Counted from the stretch's first letter, positions 1-7,559 are shown. The stretch is DNA of 12,792 nt from JABSOG01 sp047617105 (GCA_047617105.1 JBLGCB010000165.1:1-12792); one strand, 5' to 3'. The notes: generated by a model from the letters alone, not told the origin. Numbers and translations: made by a program.

Positions 1-1264
1 CCGGCATCTCAATCGTGTCGTTATCATTGATGGGTTCAAGTCGCGCATTGTCTGTCTCAGCCAAAAATGCGCTGATTTGGGCCTGGTTTTCTTCCGGTAA
101 GACACTACAAGTCGCATACACCAAAGTACCGCCGGGTTTTAAAATCGCCCACATTTGTTTGAGAATCGATTGTTGAAGGGTCGCCAGTTGCGCGATATCT
201 TGCTGACGACGCAACCATTTAATGTCTGGATGACGGCGGATCACCCCAGTCGCCGAGCAAGGGGCATCCAGTAAAATACGGTCGAACAATTGACCATCCC
301 AAAAGCTGTCGGCATCGGCAGCATCGGCGGTTTTTAGACTGGTTTTGGCGTTGAGTTGTAATCTATCGAGGTTTTCTTGCACCCGCAACAAGCGGTTTTC
401 ATCACTGTCGATGGCCAACATCGATGTCAGCTCGGGTTGTCGTTCAAGCATATGGCAGGTTTTGCCACCCGGCGCAGCACACGCATCGAGCACTTTATCA
501 CCGGGTTGTACATCAAGAATTTGTGCCGCAAACTGTGCTGCGCCATCTTGCACCGAACAGCTACCCTCGGCAAATCCCGGCAGTTTAAACACATCAGTGG
601 GGCTTGCTAAACAGATACCATGTTCTAATCCGTCATAACCTAATTCTTCAAAAGCGTGGGCCGCAATCTCAGCGTCATTTAACTGAGCGGTATAATCACT
701 GAGCGAAAACTGTCGTTGATTAACCCTCAACCACATCGGTGCTTGTTGCTGATTGGCCAGCAAGATCTGTTGCCATTGCTCGGGGTAAGCTTGTTTGACC
801 TGTTTGATAAACCAATTGGGGTGACCATAACGACAAACCTCAATTTCATCGGCTTGCTGGTCTAAATCTGCCTGCTGACGCTGAAAGTTTCTTAATACGC
901 CATTGATCATGGCTTTAAGGCCCGGCGCTTTTAAAGCCTGTGCCGCTTCAACAGTTTCTGAAATCGCCGCATGGGCGGGGATCCGCATAGAAGTGAGCTG
1001 AAAAATACCGACATAAAGTAAAAACGTAAAAGGTCGCTGTTTGCCTTTAAGCGGTTTTTTAAGCAACCGTGAGCAAAAAAAGTCGAGTCTTGGCAACCAG
1101 CGTAAAGTGCCGTAACACAACTGTTGTAACAGCGCTTTGTCTTTTGGGTTGGCCAACATGCCCTGAGCCTGTGGTAACGCATCTGATAACGAACGACCTT
1201 TATCGACCACCTGGAACAGACATAGTGCCGCCTGCGCGCGGATATTACTGGTTTGTGGGTTCAT
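1..1264 (-). CDS. rsmB: 16S rRNA (cytosine-967-C5)-methyltransferase RsmB, C-terminus cut by window edge
   Basis: RsmB methylates C5 of C967 in 16S rRNA using S-adenosylmethionine; it acts in the cytoplasm on naked rRNA. The reading frame starts at 1264 on the minus strand and stays open for 421 codons to the window edge, so only a few C-terminal residues (family about 430) are missing. An N-terminal NusB-like RNA-binding domain (about residues 1-135) precedes a Rossmann methyltransferase domain. The SAM-binding motif DACAAPGGKT is at 260-269, DAPCSATG (Cys336, product-release cysteine) at 333-340, GVIRRHPDIKW at 340-350, and the catalytic cysteine of ATCSV is Cys386. All expected catalytic residues are present. 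The ATG overlaps the fmt stop codon as ATGA, and no strong ribosome binding site is visible, so translation is probably coupled to fmt. Confidence 0.97.
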   Translation of the reverse strand, partial: MNPQTSNIRAQAALCLFQVVDKGRSLSDALPQAQGMLANPKDKALLQQLCYGTLRWLPRLDFFCSRLLKKPLKGKQRPFTFLLYVGIFQLTSMRIPAHAAISETVEAAQALKAPGLKAMINGVLRNFQRQQADLDQQADEIEVCRYGHPNWFIKQVKQAYPEQWQQILLANQQQAPMWLRVNQRQFSLSDYTAQLNDAEIAAHAFEELGYDGLEHGICLASPTDVFKLPGFAEGSCSVQDGAAQFAAQILDVQPGDKVLDACAAPGGKTCHMLERQPELTSMLAIDSDENRLLRVQENLDRLQLNAKTSLKTADAADADSFWDGQLFDRILLDAPCSATGVIRRHPDIKWLRRQQDIAQLATLQQSILKQMWAILKPGGTLVYATCSVLPEENQAQISAFLAETDNARLEPINDNDTIEMP

Positions 1265-2316
1265 GATTGTTCGACCGCATGATTTGTATTAGGGGTGCTA
1301 TTCACCAGAACGGCACCGACTGGCAACCAATCTGCTCTAGCATTCAAAAATTCATGGGCCGCCATCGGCTTTTTACCCGGTGGTTGCAGCGAGGTGATGT
1401 TTAACACTTGTTTATCGCCTGTGGCAATTTGAATACCCGCTTTATTGGTGTTTAATACGGTTCCGGGGGGAGCCTCGGTGGGTTCATCCAGCACATTGGC
1501 TTGCCAGATTTTAACGTTTTTGACTTTATCGCCGTCATTAATACTTAAATAACTCACCGGCCAAGGGTTAAAGGCTCTGATGCAACGTTCAATCGCTGTA
1601 GCAGACAGTTGCCAGTCGATAAGGGCTTCTTCTTTGGACAGCTTTTTGGCGTAATTGGCCTGTTCGTCATCCTGTTTTTGCGCAGTTACATTGCCTACAG
1701 CAATGCCATCAAGCGCGCTAACCAAGGCCACAGGCCCGGTTTCGGCCAATTTATGGTATAAGCTGGCTGAGGTATCTGTTGATTCAATCTCACAGGTTTC
1801 AATGCTGATGATATCGCCGGTATCTAGACCGATGTCCATCTGCATAATCGTTACGCCGGTTTCTTTGTCACCCGCCCAAATGGCACGCTGTATCGGTGCC
1901 GCACCGCGCCAGCGTGGCAATATAGAACCATGCACATTAATGCAGCCTAACCTTGGCGTATCTAACACCACTTGGGGCAGCAATAAACCATAGGCCACCA
2001 CCACCATCAGATCGGCAGCTTCGCTTTGATCGCTATTGCCTTGGTCACGGCTTTGGTCGCTATTGGAATCACACAGTTGCGCTAACTGTTGTTGGGCGTC
2101 AGCTTTTCTTAATGAGGCGGGTTGATAAACCGGGATATCGTGGGCCAGAGCGAGTTTTTTGACTTCACTGGCCTGGAGTTTTTTTCCTCGACCCGCCGGA
2201 CGGTCAGGTTGGGTGTAAACGGCAACCACCTGATGTTCAGATTGCAGCAAGGCCGCCAAATGGCACGCAGCAAATTCTGGCGTACCGGCAAAAATAATTC
2301 GTAATGGCTCTGACAC
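1261..2316 (-). CDS. fmt: methionyl-tRNA formyltransferase
   Basis: Fmt transfers a formyl group from 10-formyltetrahydrofolate to Met-tRNAfMet, making the bacterial initiator. The N-terminal transferase domain opens with IIFAGTPEFA. The catalytic Asn126 and His128 lie in INVHGS, followed by SILPRWRGAAP (130-140), and the catalytic Asp164 lies in GLDTGD. These sit 20 positions later than the E. coli residues I recall (Asn106, His108, Asp144). The shift fits a polar insertion at about 82-100 containing two NSDQS units nine residues apart. Total length is 351, against about 315 usually. The C-terminal OB-like tRNA-binding domain (about 225-335) is intact, with a short polar tail. The start is GTG at 2316, supported by AAGGA seven bases upstream and by the motif reached at once; no ATG fits. 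It lies between def and rsmB in one operon. Confidence 0.97.
   Translation of the reverse strand: MSEPLRIIFAGTPEFAACHLAALLQSEHQVVAVYTQPDRPAGRGKKLQASEVKKLALAHDIPVYQPASLRKADAQQQLAQLCDSNSDQSRDQGNSDQSEAADLMVVVAYGLLLPQVVLDTPRLGCINVHGSILPRWRGAAPIQRAIWAGDKETGVTIMQMDIGLDTGDIISIETCEIESTDTSASLYHKLAETGPVALVSALDGIAVGNVTAQKQDDEQANYAKKLSKEEALIDWQLSATAIERCIRAFNPWPVSYLSINDGDKVKNVKIWQANVLDEPTEAPPGTVLNTNKAGIQIATGDKQVLNITSLQPPGKKPMAAHEFLNARADWLPVGAVLVNSTPNTNHAVEQS
2024..2065. repeat. 27-bp in-frame micro-repeat inside fmt
   Basis: Two 15-base segments (2024-2038 and 2051-2065) differ at one position and are 27 bases apart. On the coding strand they encode NSDQS twice with a nine-residue period (residues 84-88 and 93-97 of Fmt). 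Because 27 is divisible by three, the duplication keeps the frame. It accounts for much of the extra length of this Fmt between the substrate-binding strands and the catalytic Asn/His motif. Confidence 0.75.
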
Positions 2317-2344
2317 GAGTGGTCCTTATGTTGTCTTTTCGCTG

Positions 2345-2390
2345 GGCTTAGCTTTGTTCGGCTTAGCTTTGTTCGGCTTAGTTAGGCTTA
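2345..2390. repeat. 15-bp tandem micro-repeat between def and fmt
   Basis: The 15-base unit GGCTTAGCTTTGTTC occurs twice in tandem (2345-2359 and 2360-2374). Two more copies of its GGCTTA core follow at 2375 and 2385, the last running into the def stop codon. The array fills most of the 71-bp gap between def and fmt. It has no hairpin-plus-T-tract, so it does not look like a terminator, and the operon probably reads through it. Confidence 0.8.
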
Positions 2391-2903
2391 GCTGGCTCTT
2401 TTGGCTTGTGCCCGGGCTTCTTTTTCGAGTTTTTTACGAATGCGATCCCGTTTTAACGGCGATAAATAGTCGACAAACAGTTTGCCATTGAGGTGATCAA
2501 TTTCATGCTGAATACACACCGCCAGCAGTTCTTCGCCTTCAAGGGTGAATTCTTCACCATGACGGTTTAATGCCTTAACCGTGACCTTTTCGGCCCTTTC
2601 GACTTTGGCATATTGATCTGGCACCGACAAACAACCTTCTTCAGAGATTTGCGAACCTTGGGTCGCAATAATCTCGGGGTTGATCATCACGATAGGTTGA
2701 TCTCTATCCGCAGAGCAATCCATCACCACTAAGCGTTGATGAATATCAACCTGAGTCGCCGCCAACCCGACCCCTTTTTCGACTTCCATGGTATCAAACA
2801 TGTCGTCGATGATCGTTTGTAATTCGGGAGTGAACTCGGTAATGGCCTTAGCCACAGTTCGTAATTGTTCGTCTGGAAAACGTAAAACCTTTAAGACAGC
2901 CAT
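2388..2903 (-). CDS. def: peptide deformylase
   Basis: This cytoplasmic metalloenzyme removes the N-formyl group from nascent polypeptides, completing the cycle begun by Fmt, its operon neighbour. All three family motifs are present in order: GVGLAATQ (44-51), EEGCLSVP (88-95, metal ligand Cys91) and QHEIDHLNG (132-140, metal ligands His133 and His137, catalytic Glu134). The length of 171 residues is typical. The C-terminus is basic (KKLEKEARAQAKRAS), as in other proteobacterial type I deformylases that dock on the ribosome near the exit tunnel. The start at 2903 (MAVLKVLRFPD) matches the family N-terminus, although its Shine-Dalgarno sequence is weak. It is the first gene of the leftward def-fmt-rsmB operon. 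Confidence 0.98.
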   Translation of the reverse strand: MAVLKVLRFPDEQLRTVAKAITEFTPELQTIIDDMFDTMEVEKGVGLAATQVDIHQRLVVMDCSADRDQPIVMINPEIIATQGSQISEEGCLSVPDQYAKVERAEKVTVKALNRHGEEFTLEGEELLAVCIQHEIDHLNGKLFVDYLSPLKRDRIRKKLEKEARAQAKRAS

Positions 2904-3239
2904 CAGCGCTATAAAACCTATCCGTTAATGATGTAAGTGATTATTTATGATATGTTTGGAGTTTAGCGATTTACGCGCGTTATTAATAGCGAAAATTCAG
3001 GATTATCTAGCTAATTTCTCGCGAAATGGGCAGCAGCCACCCATACTAAATCTTTATAAATCTTCAGCGTGATTAGATTTTGCTTCAGAACAAGGCATAA
3101 CTTGGTGGTAAGAGTCGCACTGAAAATAGGCTCATATACATTATATGTAACTGTTTGAGTACGAAAATAACGCCATGATGATGCGAAAGATGAGTGCGCT
3201 GAACAGTGACAATAATTCGAATCAGTATGAGGGGACCTA
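2904..3239. other. divergent intergenic region between def and the LysM gene
   Basis: This 336-bp region must contain the promoters for both the leftward def operon and the rightward lysM gene. No sigma-70 promoter with two good boxes stands out on either strand. A short inverted repeat (ATGGG at 3026-3030, CCCAT at 3040-3044) and a near-palindrome around 3016-3026 are visible. The right half is occupied by the palindromic repeat described separately. A good ribosome binding site (GAGGGG, 3229-3234) serves lysM. No convincing gene lies here. Confidence 0.7.
3061..3207 (+). repeat. ERIC-like palindromic repeat, copy 1 (upstream of the LysM gene)
   Basis: This segment of about 147 bp is roughly 85-90% identical by eye to 4506-4656, in the same orientation. 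Its ends form an inverted repeat (TTCAGCG at 3063-3069, CGCTGAA at 3197-3203). At its centre is a 6-bp stem, CATATA/TATATG, with a three-base loop. It has no coding capacity. It ends about 33 bp before the lysM start codon, so it may lie in the leader of that transcript. Size, palindromy and intergenic location resemble ERIC or miniature inverted-repeat elements; I cannot assign it to a named family. Confidence 0.85.
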
Positions 3240-4454
3240 ATGTTTAAACGCTTTATCATTGTGACCAGTTTATTGTCACTACTTTGCCTACCCGCCATTA
3301 AGTCTTTTGCTGACGTATTAACCGTGCGTAAAGGTGCGCCAGAGCGTTATGTGGTGAAAAAGGGTGATACGTTATGGGACTTGTCTGCCATCTACCTCAC
3401 CCAACCCTGGTTATGGCCAAAGTTATGGCGACTCAATCCGCAAATTAAAAATCCTCATTTAATTTATCCCGGCGATGTGATCAGCCTCAGTTATGATGCT
3501 GATGGCGTGCCCATCCTGTCCGTCAACAGCAAGGTGATCAAACTATCACCGAAAAAACGCATCACCAGCAAACAAAAAACTGCGATCCCCACGTTACCGC
3601 TAAGGCTCATTCGTCCCTACCTCAGCTATGAACAATCACTAGACGATGCCCATCTCAATAGCTTGCCTTATGTGCTCGGTGCCGATGACAATAATAAAAA
3701 CTGGATCACCGGACAAACCCTTTACGTCAACAGCCCACTGTCACCAGATATAACTTATGCTTTGTATCGTAAAGGCCAGGCTTACACCAATATCGGCAGC
3801 CGCAAGGTCATTGGTTATCAAACCACTCTGGTGGGCACCGCCAAAGTGATCAGACCCGGCTCTGCACAAGGCGAACCCGCCGCCATTCAATTAACTTCTT
3901 ACGCCGAAGTCAAAGCAGGCGATAAGGTTTTGCCTGCCAACATCGGCCAGACTTTGCCGGTCCATTTCAATATCACCAAACCCGATGTGCCATTGGATGC
4001 CACCATTATCGCCTCGCCGCAGCAATATCGTCAGTATTCTAAATTCGATGTGGTGGTGTTAAATGTCGGTTTATCACAGCAGGCCAAGGTCGGTAATATG
4101 CTCGATATTTATCATCAATCACCACGGGTTTTGGATATGAATAAGAAACCCGGTTATTACGAAGATGCGCCAAGATTCAAAAAGTTTGCTGGATGGATGA
4201 CAAATAAAATCAATGAAAACAGTCAAGTATTGCGCAACATGCCCAAAGAAAAGGTTGGTCAGTTGATGATCTTCAAAGTTTATCAAAATATCAGCTATGC
4301 TTTAATCACTGGCACCACCAAACCAGTGCGCAAAGGCGATACTACTTTTGAAGCGTTGGAGACACAACAAACCTTACTGCGACAAGAGCAAGAACAGCAA
4401 CAAGACGCAACAAAAGAAAACGAAGATTTAAGTAATTGGTTTGGCGGTGAATAA
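3240..4454 (+). CDS. secreted LysM-domain protein of the dprA locus
   Basis: A 404-residue exported protein with a signal peptide (basic MFKRF, hydrophobic stretch to about residue 22, likely cleavage after SFA at 24). A single LysM domain follows at about 37-84 (YVVKKGDTLWDLSAIY to YPGDVISL), the fold that binds peptidoglycan N-acetylglucosamine chains. The remaining 300 residues show no enzymatic motif. They include an extracytoplasmic region ending in a segment around 335-370 that resembles surface or envelope beta-rich domains, and a polar Q/E-rich tail (about 375-400). LysM proteins of this type lie next to dprA in many gammaproteobacteria, but their role is not established; anchoring at the cell wall is the modest inference. 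The start is supported by GAGGGG five bases upstream. The palindromic repeat lies just before it. Confidence 0.92.
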   Translation: MFKRFIIVTSLLSLLCLPAIKSFADVLTVRKGAPERYVVKKGDTLWDLSAIYLTQPWLWPKLWRLNPQIKNPHLIYPGDVISLSYDADGVPILSVNSKVIKLSPKKRITSKQKTAIPTLPLRLIRPYLSYEQSLDDAHLNSLPYVLGADDNNKNWITGQTLYVNSPLSPDITYALYRKGQAYTNIGSRKVIGYQTTLVGTAKVIRPGSAQGEPAAIQLTSYAEVKAGDKVLPANIGQTLPVHFNITKPDVPLDATIIASPQQYRQYSKFDVVVLNVGLSQQAKVGNMLDIYHQSPRVLDMNKKPGYYEDAPRFKKFAGWMTNKINENSQVLRNMPKEKVGQLMIFKVYQNISYALITGTTKPVRKGDTTFEALETQQTLLRQEQEQQQDATKENEDLSNWFGGE

Positions 4455-4505
4455 ATAACGGCGGTAACACGCCATAAATTAAACACACATTGAAAATAAC
4501 TTTGG

Positions 4506-4656
4506 AACTGTTCAGCGTGCTTAGATTTGGCTTCAGAACAAGGCCTTAACTTGGCGGTATTAGTCGCACGGAAAATAGGCGCATATAAGCATATGTAACT
4601 GTTTGAGTACGAGAATAACGCCGTTATGACGCGAAAGATGAGTGCGCTGGATAGTT
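4506..4656 (+). repeat. ERIC-like palindromic repeat, copy 2 (between the LysM gene and dprA)
   Basis: This second copy, 151 bp, fills most of the gap between lysM and dprA and ends 16 bp before the preferred dprA start. Its whole length is an imperfect palindrome. By hand alignment of the outer 34 bases of the left arm with the reverse complement of the right arm, 24 match, and five of the ten mismatches could pair as G-U in RNA. One arm carries about 15 extra bases. The centre has a CATAT/ATATG stem with an AAGC loop. As RNA it would form one long hairpin just before the dprA ribosome binding site. Confidence 0.87.
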
Positions 4657-4672
4657 ACAACAAGGAATAATG

Positions 4673-5857
4673 ATGAGCACATCCAACAAGGAAGCGTTGG
4701 GTCAATGGCTGACTCTGCGCCTAACACCCCAATTGGGGGTAAAAACCCTGCAAAAGCTGATAGACCACCATAACATCAGCCCCCATGAACTGGTCACCCT
4801 TAACCCATCGGCGTTGACCCGGTTAAAACTCAATGACCAACAAATCAAAGCCATTACCCAACCCAACTGGCCGCTGATTGAACAGCTATCGGCTTGGGTT
4901 GAGCCCGCTGATCAGCATATTTTGTGCTATTTTGACTGCGAACCCTCATTCGCTTCTTCTCTCACTTCTGCTCTGCCCCATTGCCTCCCTTACCCAGAGT
5001 ACTTAAAAAACATCTCCAGCCCGCCGTTACTGCTGTTTGTTAAAGGTGATCACACCCTGCTACACCAACCCCAATTGGCGATGGTCGGCAGCCGTAACCT
5101 AACCATTACCGGTCAAGATAACGCCCGCAATTTTGCCCACAACATCGCTGAGTTGGATATTGTCGTCACCAGCGGGCTGGCCGTGGGGGTTGACGGTTAC
5201 TGCCACCGTGGCGCATTAGATGCTAACGGCAAAACCATTGCCGTACTAGGCACCGGGTTAAATCAAATTTATCCTAAAAGGCATTTGCCACTGGCCCATG
5301 AAATTGTCGCCCGCCATGGCGCTTTGGTGTCTGAATTCTTACCCGAGCAAACGGCTAGGCCAGAAAACTTTCCTCGCCGCAACCGAATTATCGCTGGTCT
5401 GTCTCAGGGCACCTTGGTAGTAGAAGCCGCTGTCAAAAGTGGATCGCTTATCACCGCGCGTTATGCCATGGAACAAGGTCGTGAAGTTTTTGCCATTCCC
5501 GGTTCAATTCACAACCCGATGAGCAAGGGCTGCCACGCGTTAATCAAACAAGGCGCGAAATTGGTTGAAAGTATCTTTGATATCATCGAAGACATGCCGT
5601 TGTTCCAGCAGCATATTGCCAGCAGGGTTAATCCTGCTGCGCCTGAACCAACCACTCATGCGAACCAGACAAATTTGCCCCATCAATCAACAGAATCAGC
5701 GATATTACAATATATTGGTTATGACACCACATCCGTTGATATTATCGCTCAGCGCAGCGCCCAGTCGATTAATGAGATCTTAACTCAGTTGCTGAGCCTA
5801 GAAATGCAAGGGGATATCGCCGTGGTCGCCGGGGGTTATGTTCGCTTGGCCAAATAA
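4673..5857 (+). CDS. dprA: DNA-processing protein DprA (Smf)
   Basis: DprA binds incoming single-stranded DNA during transformation and loads RecA; many non-competent bacteria also keep it. Numbered from the first ATG at 4670, there is a SAM-like N-terminal region (about 10-70) and a Rossmann-like DprA core (about 110-305) with MVGSRNLT (138-145), SGLAVGVD (168-175), the signature FPRRNRIIAGLS (234-245) and SGSLITA (257-263). A winged-helix C-terminal domain (about 340-395) completes it. Length is 394-395 residues, slightly over the roughly 375 usual in Enterobacteria, with a polar linker near 315-340. Two ATG codons are adjacent at 4670 and 4673. AAGGA at 4662-4666 is three bases from the first and six from the second, so 4673 is preferred. 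The core is intact, so this is probably a working gene. Confidence 0.96.
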   Translation: MSTSNKEALGQWLTLRLTPQLGVKTLQKLIDHHNISPHELVTLNPSALTRLKLNDQQIKAITQPNWPLIEQLSAWVEPADQHILCYFDCEPSFASSLTSALPHCLPYPEYLKNISSPPLLLFVKGDHTLLHQPQLAMVGSRNLTITGQDNARNFAHNIAELDIVVTSGLAVGVDGYCHRGALDANGKTIAVLGTGLNQIYPKRHLPLAHEIVARHGALVSEFLPEQTARPENFPRRNRIIAGLSQGTLVVEAAVKSGSLITARYAMEQGREVFAIPGSIHNPMSKGCHALIKQGAKLVESIFDIIEDMPLFQQHIASRVNPAAPEPTTHANQTNLPHQSTESAILQYIGYDTTSVDIIAQRSAQSINEILTQLLSLEMQGDIAVVAGGYVRLAK

Positions 5858-6184
5858 GAATTAAGCGAAATGAGCGGTTTCACGTCAAAAATACTAAACC
5901 TTCGCCTAAAACGACCGATAGCATTAAAGAAGTAAGGGTTTTCTGCTAAAGCGGTCTATGATATAAAGAGAGAGTCAGCATTTTATTGTTTAGGCAATTG
6001 ACAGGCTGACGATTTTTGATTTGGCTAACTTTTCAACCAGAGGACATATTTTCCCATCACATAAATATTTGTAGTAGTGCCTTTATCAATTGGCGGCAGA
6101 CTCAACGCCAATGACATTTTCAAAGAACAGCCTAAGCCATAACAAGACGTTCGCAGTAGCTGTTTTTATAAGAAGGAAATAATT
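5858..6184. other. intergenic region between dprA and smg
   Basis: A 327-bp region with no convincing gene on either strand, AT-richer than its neighbours. It contains a long-looped inverted repeat (GTCAGC 5974-5979, GCTGAC 6005-6010), an exact sigma-70 -35 hexamer TTGACA at 5998-6003 without a good -10 at normal spacing, and a second inverted repeat (TTGGCG/CGCCAA near 6091-6112). A good ribosome binding site, AAGGA at 6173-6177, serves smg. No clean intrinsic terminator for dprA is visible. Confidence 0.6.
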
Positions 6185-6658
6185 ATGTTTGATATTTTGA
6201 TGTATCTATTCGAAAACTATATTCACAGTGAGACAGAAATGCATGTCGATCACAACGAATTAACCGCCGAGCTCACCCGTGCTGGCTTCCATGAAATTGA
6301 TATTTACAAGGCGCTCAGCTGGCTAGAAAAACTCGCTAATTTACAAAAAAGTGAAAATCGTCTTTACACCACCGCAGGTAGTCAACAGTCCATGCGGATT
6401 TATACAGCCGATGAAATGGCACGTTTTGATGTCGAATGTCGTGGTTTTTTGTTATTTCTTGAACGGGTTGAAGTGGTCAATTTTGAATCCCGCGAAATGA
6501 TCATCGACCGGGTATGCGAATTAGACGAACCACTGATTTGCCTCGAAGACCTCAAATGGGTGATTTTAATGGTGCTGGTCAATATTCCCGGCCACGAAAC
6601 AGCCTATGCTCAAATGGAAGATCTGGTTTTTGACGAGGCAGTAGGGCCTTTACATTGA
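6185..6658 (+). CDS. smg: Smg family protein (DUF494)
   Basis: A 157-residue protein, the same length as E. coli Smg, starting with the family's MFDILMYLFENY. It is acidic and predicted helical, with a winged-helix-like N-terminal part (about 20-60: ELTRAGFHEIDIYKALSWLE) and a C-terminal helical part including WVILMVLVNIPG (about 125-136). Smg has no established biochemical function. It is a conserved neighbour of dprA in beta- and gammaproteobacteria. The start is supported by AAGGA seven bases upstream, and the gene ends at a strong intrinsic terminator, so the dprA-smg unit probably stops here. Confidence 0.95.
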   Translation: MFDILMYLFENYIHSETEMHVDHNELTAELTRAGFHEIDIYKALSWLEKLANLQKSENRLYTTAGSQQSMRIYTADEMARFDVECRGFLLFLERVEVVNFESREMIIDRVCELDEPLICLEDLKWVILMVLVNIPGHETAYAQMEDLVFDEAVGPLH

Positions 6659-6685
6659 ACCGCGGTCATCACCAATATTACGACT

Positions 6686-6713
6686 AAAAACCTGCCTAAC
6701 CGCAGGTTTTTTT
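6686..6713 (+). terminator. intrinsic terminator after smg
   Basis: An 8-bp perfect stem (AAACCTGC 6688-6695, GCAGGTTT 6702-6709) with a six-base loop is followed by a T-run to 6713. It begins 27 bases after the smg stop codon. The A-run before the stem could also give weaker termination on the other strand. Confidence 0.88.
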
Positions 6714-6793
6714 GTAACTATCCCGCAAAAGGTGCTATCCAAATGCGCTTTGTGTCATAATCATTTTCCACTGCCCATCAGATAACATGTTTT

Positions 6794-7360
6794 ATGACCA
6801 AATCAGATCCAGCGCTTTTCGAACAACACGAACATGCTTTAGAAAAAGAGTATGATAGCTGCCCTGAATGTGACTCAGAGTTAATGATCCGCAACAGTAA
6901 AACAGGCCCCTTTATCGGCTGTACCAGCTATCCTGAATGTACGTTTATCCGCAATATCGGTGAACACCAAGTCACCATCGTCAAACGGCTTGATAACCCC
7001 GCTTGCCCTGAATGCCAAAACCAGTTAGCAGTGAAAAATGGCCGTTATGGCATGTTTATCGGCTGCACCAATTTTCCTGAATGCCACTATGTCGCCAATA
7101 TGGATGAACAAGAAGATACTGGCGTGTCTTGCCCTTCATGCAATACTGGCGAATTATTCCAGCGTAAAAGCCGTTACGGAAAAACGTTTTACGCTTGCGA
7201 CGCTTATCCCAAATGCAAATATGTGGTGAATTTCAAACCAGTGTTACAACCCTGCCCTGAATGCCATTGGAAAATTCTGATAGAAAAGAAGACTGCGAAG
7301 GGTCTACAACTTCAATGCCCGCAAAAACAATGTGGTTATAAAGAGAAAATAACACAATAG
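6794..7360 (+). CDS. yrdD: topoisomerase-type zinc-ribbon protein YrdD
   Basis: A 188-residue protein made of four C4 zinc ribbons of the type found at the C-terminus of topoisomerase I (zf-C4_Topoisom), with no topoisomerase catalytic domain. The cysteine sets are 23/26/43/49, 71/74/91/97, 113/116/135/141 and 154/157/175/180, so every ribbon is complete. The first two contain the characteristic FIGCTxxPEC. Nucleic-acid binding is the family-based inference; the cellular role is not established. E. coli yrdD occupies the same place between smg and tsaC. The start at 6794 is followed directly by the conserved region, although the upstream Shine-Dalgarno is poor. The last ribbon's final cysteines and the stop codon fall in a DNA segment that is repeated twice more downstream. 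Confidence 0.92.
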   Translation: MTKSDPALFEQHEHALEKEYDSCPECDSELMIRNSKTGPFIGCTSYPECTFIRNIGEHQVTIVKRLDNPACPECQNQLAVKNGRYGMFIGCTNFPECHYVANMDEQEDTGVSCPSCNTGELFQRKSRYGKTFYACDAYPKCKYVVNFKPVLQPCPECHWKILIEKKTAKGLQLQCPQKQCGYKEKITQ

Positions 7361-7523
7361 CAAAGAAGACACACAAATAAAGAGGCCTACAACTTCAATG
7401 CCCGCAAAAACAATGTGGTTATAAAGAGAAAATTACACAATAGCAAAGAAGACACACAAATAAAGAGGCCTACAACTTCAATGTCCGCAAAAACAATGTG
7501 GTTATAAAGAGAAAATTACACAA
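7281..7523 (+). repeat. 83-bp tandem triplication of the yrdD 3' end
   Basis: Copy 1 (7281-7357, inside yrdD) is followed by copy 2 (7358-7440) and copy 3 (7441-7523), with a period of 83 bp. Copies 2 and 3 differ at one base. Copy 1 differs from them mainly in its 5' part, including a 6-base length difference and divergent bases just before CTACAACTTC. Each copy ends with the bases encoding the YrdD C-terminus followed by TAG. Since 83 is not a multiple of three and yrdD stops at the first TAG, the extra copies are probably untranslated remnants. They have no palindromy and no spacer structure. Confidence 0.95.
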
Positions 7524-7559
7524 TAGAAAGAGAATATAGCATAACCCCCTGCAAATCAG

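Noticed and set aside
345..638. Open frames on the plus strand across rsmB
   Set aside because: They are antisense to the conserved methyltransferase motifs and have no independent evidence.
3011..3298. 95-residue minus-strand open frame upstream of lysM
   Set aside because: It runs through the palindromic repeat and into lysM in antisense, has no ribosome binding site and no recognisable domain.
5998..6003. Exact TTGACA as the smg promoter
   Set aside because: No acceptable -10 hexamer lies 15-19 bases downstream, so the match is not enough to call a promoter.
6131..6165. Possible integron attC-like site (TAACAAGACGTTCGC) between dprA and smg
   Set aside because: The core site does not fit the RYYYAAC/GTTRRRY pair, no complementary partner site is present, and no cassette or integrase is nearby.
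7281..7523. Possible CRISPR-like array from three regularly spaced repeats
   Set aside because: The 83-bp units are contiguous with no distinct spacers, and the first unit is the coding end of yrdD; it is a tandem duplication.
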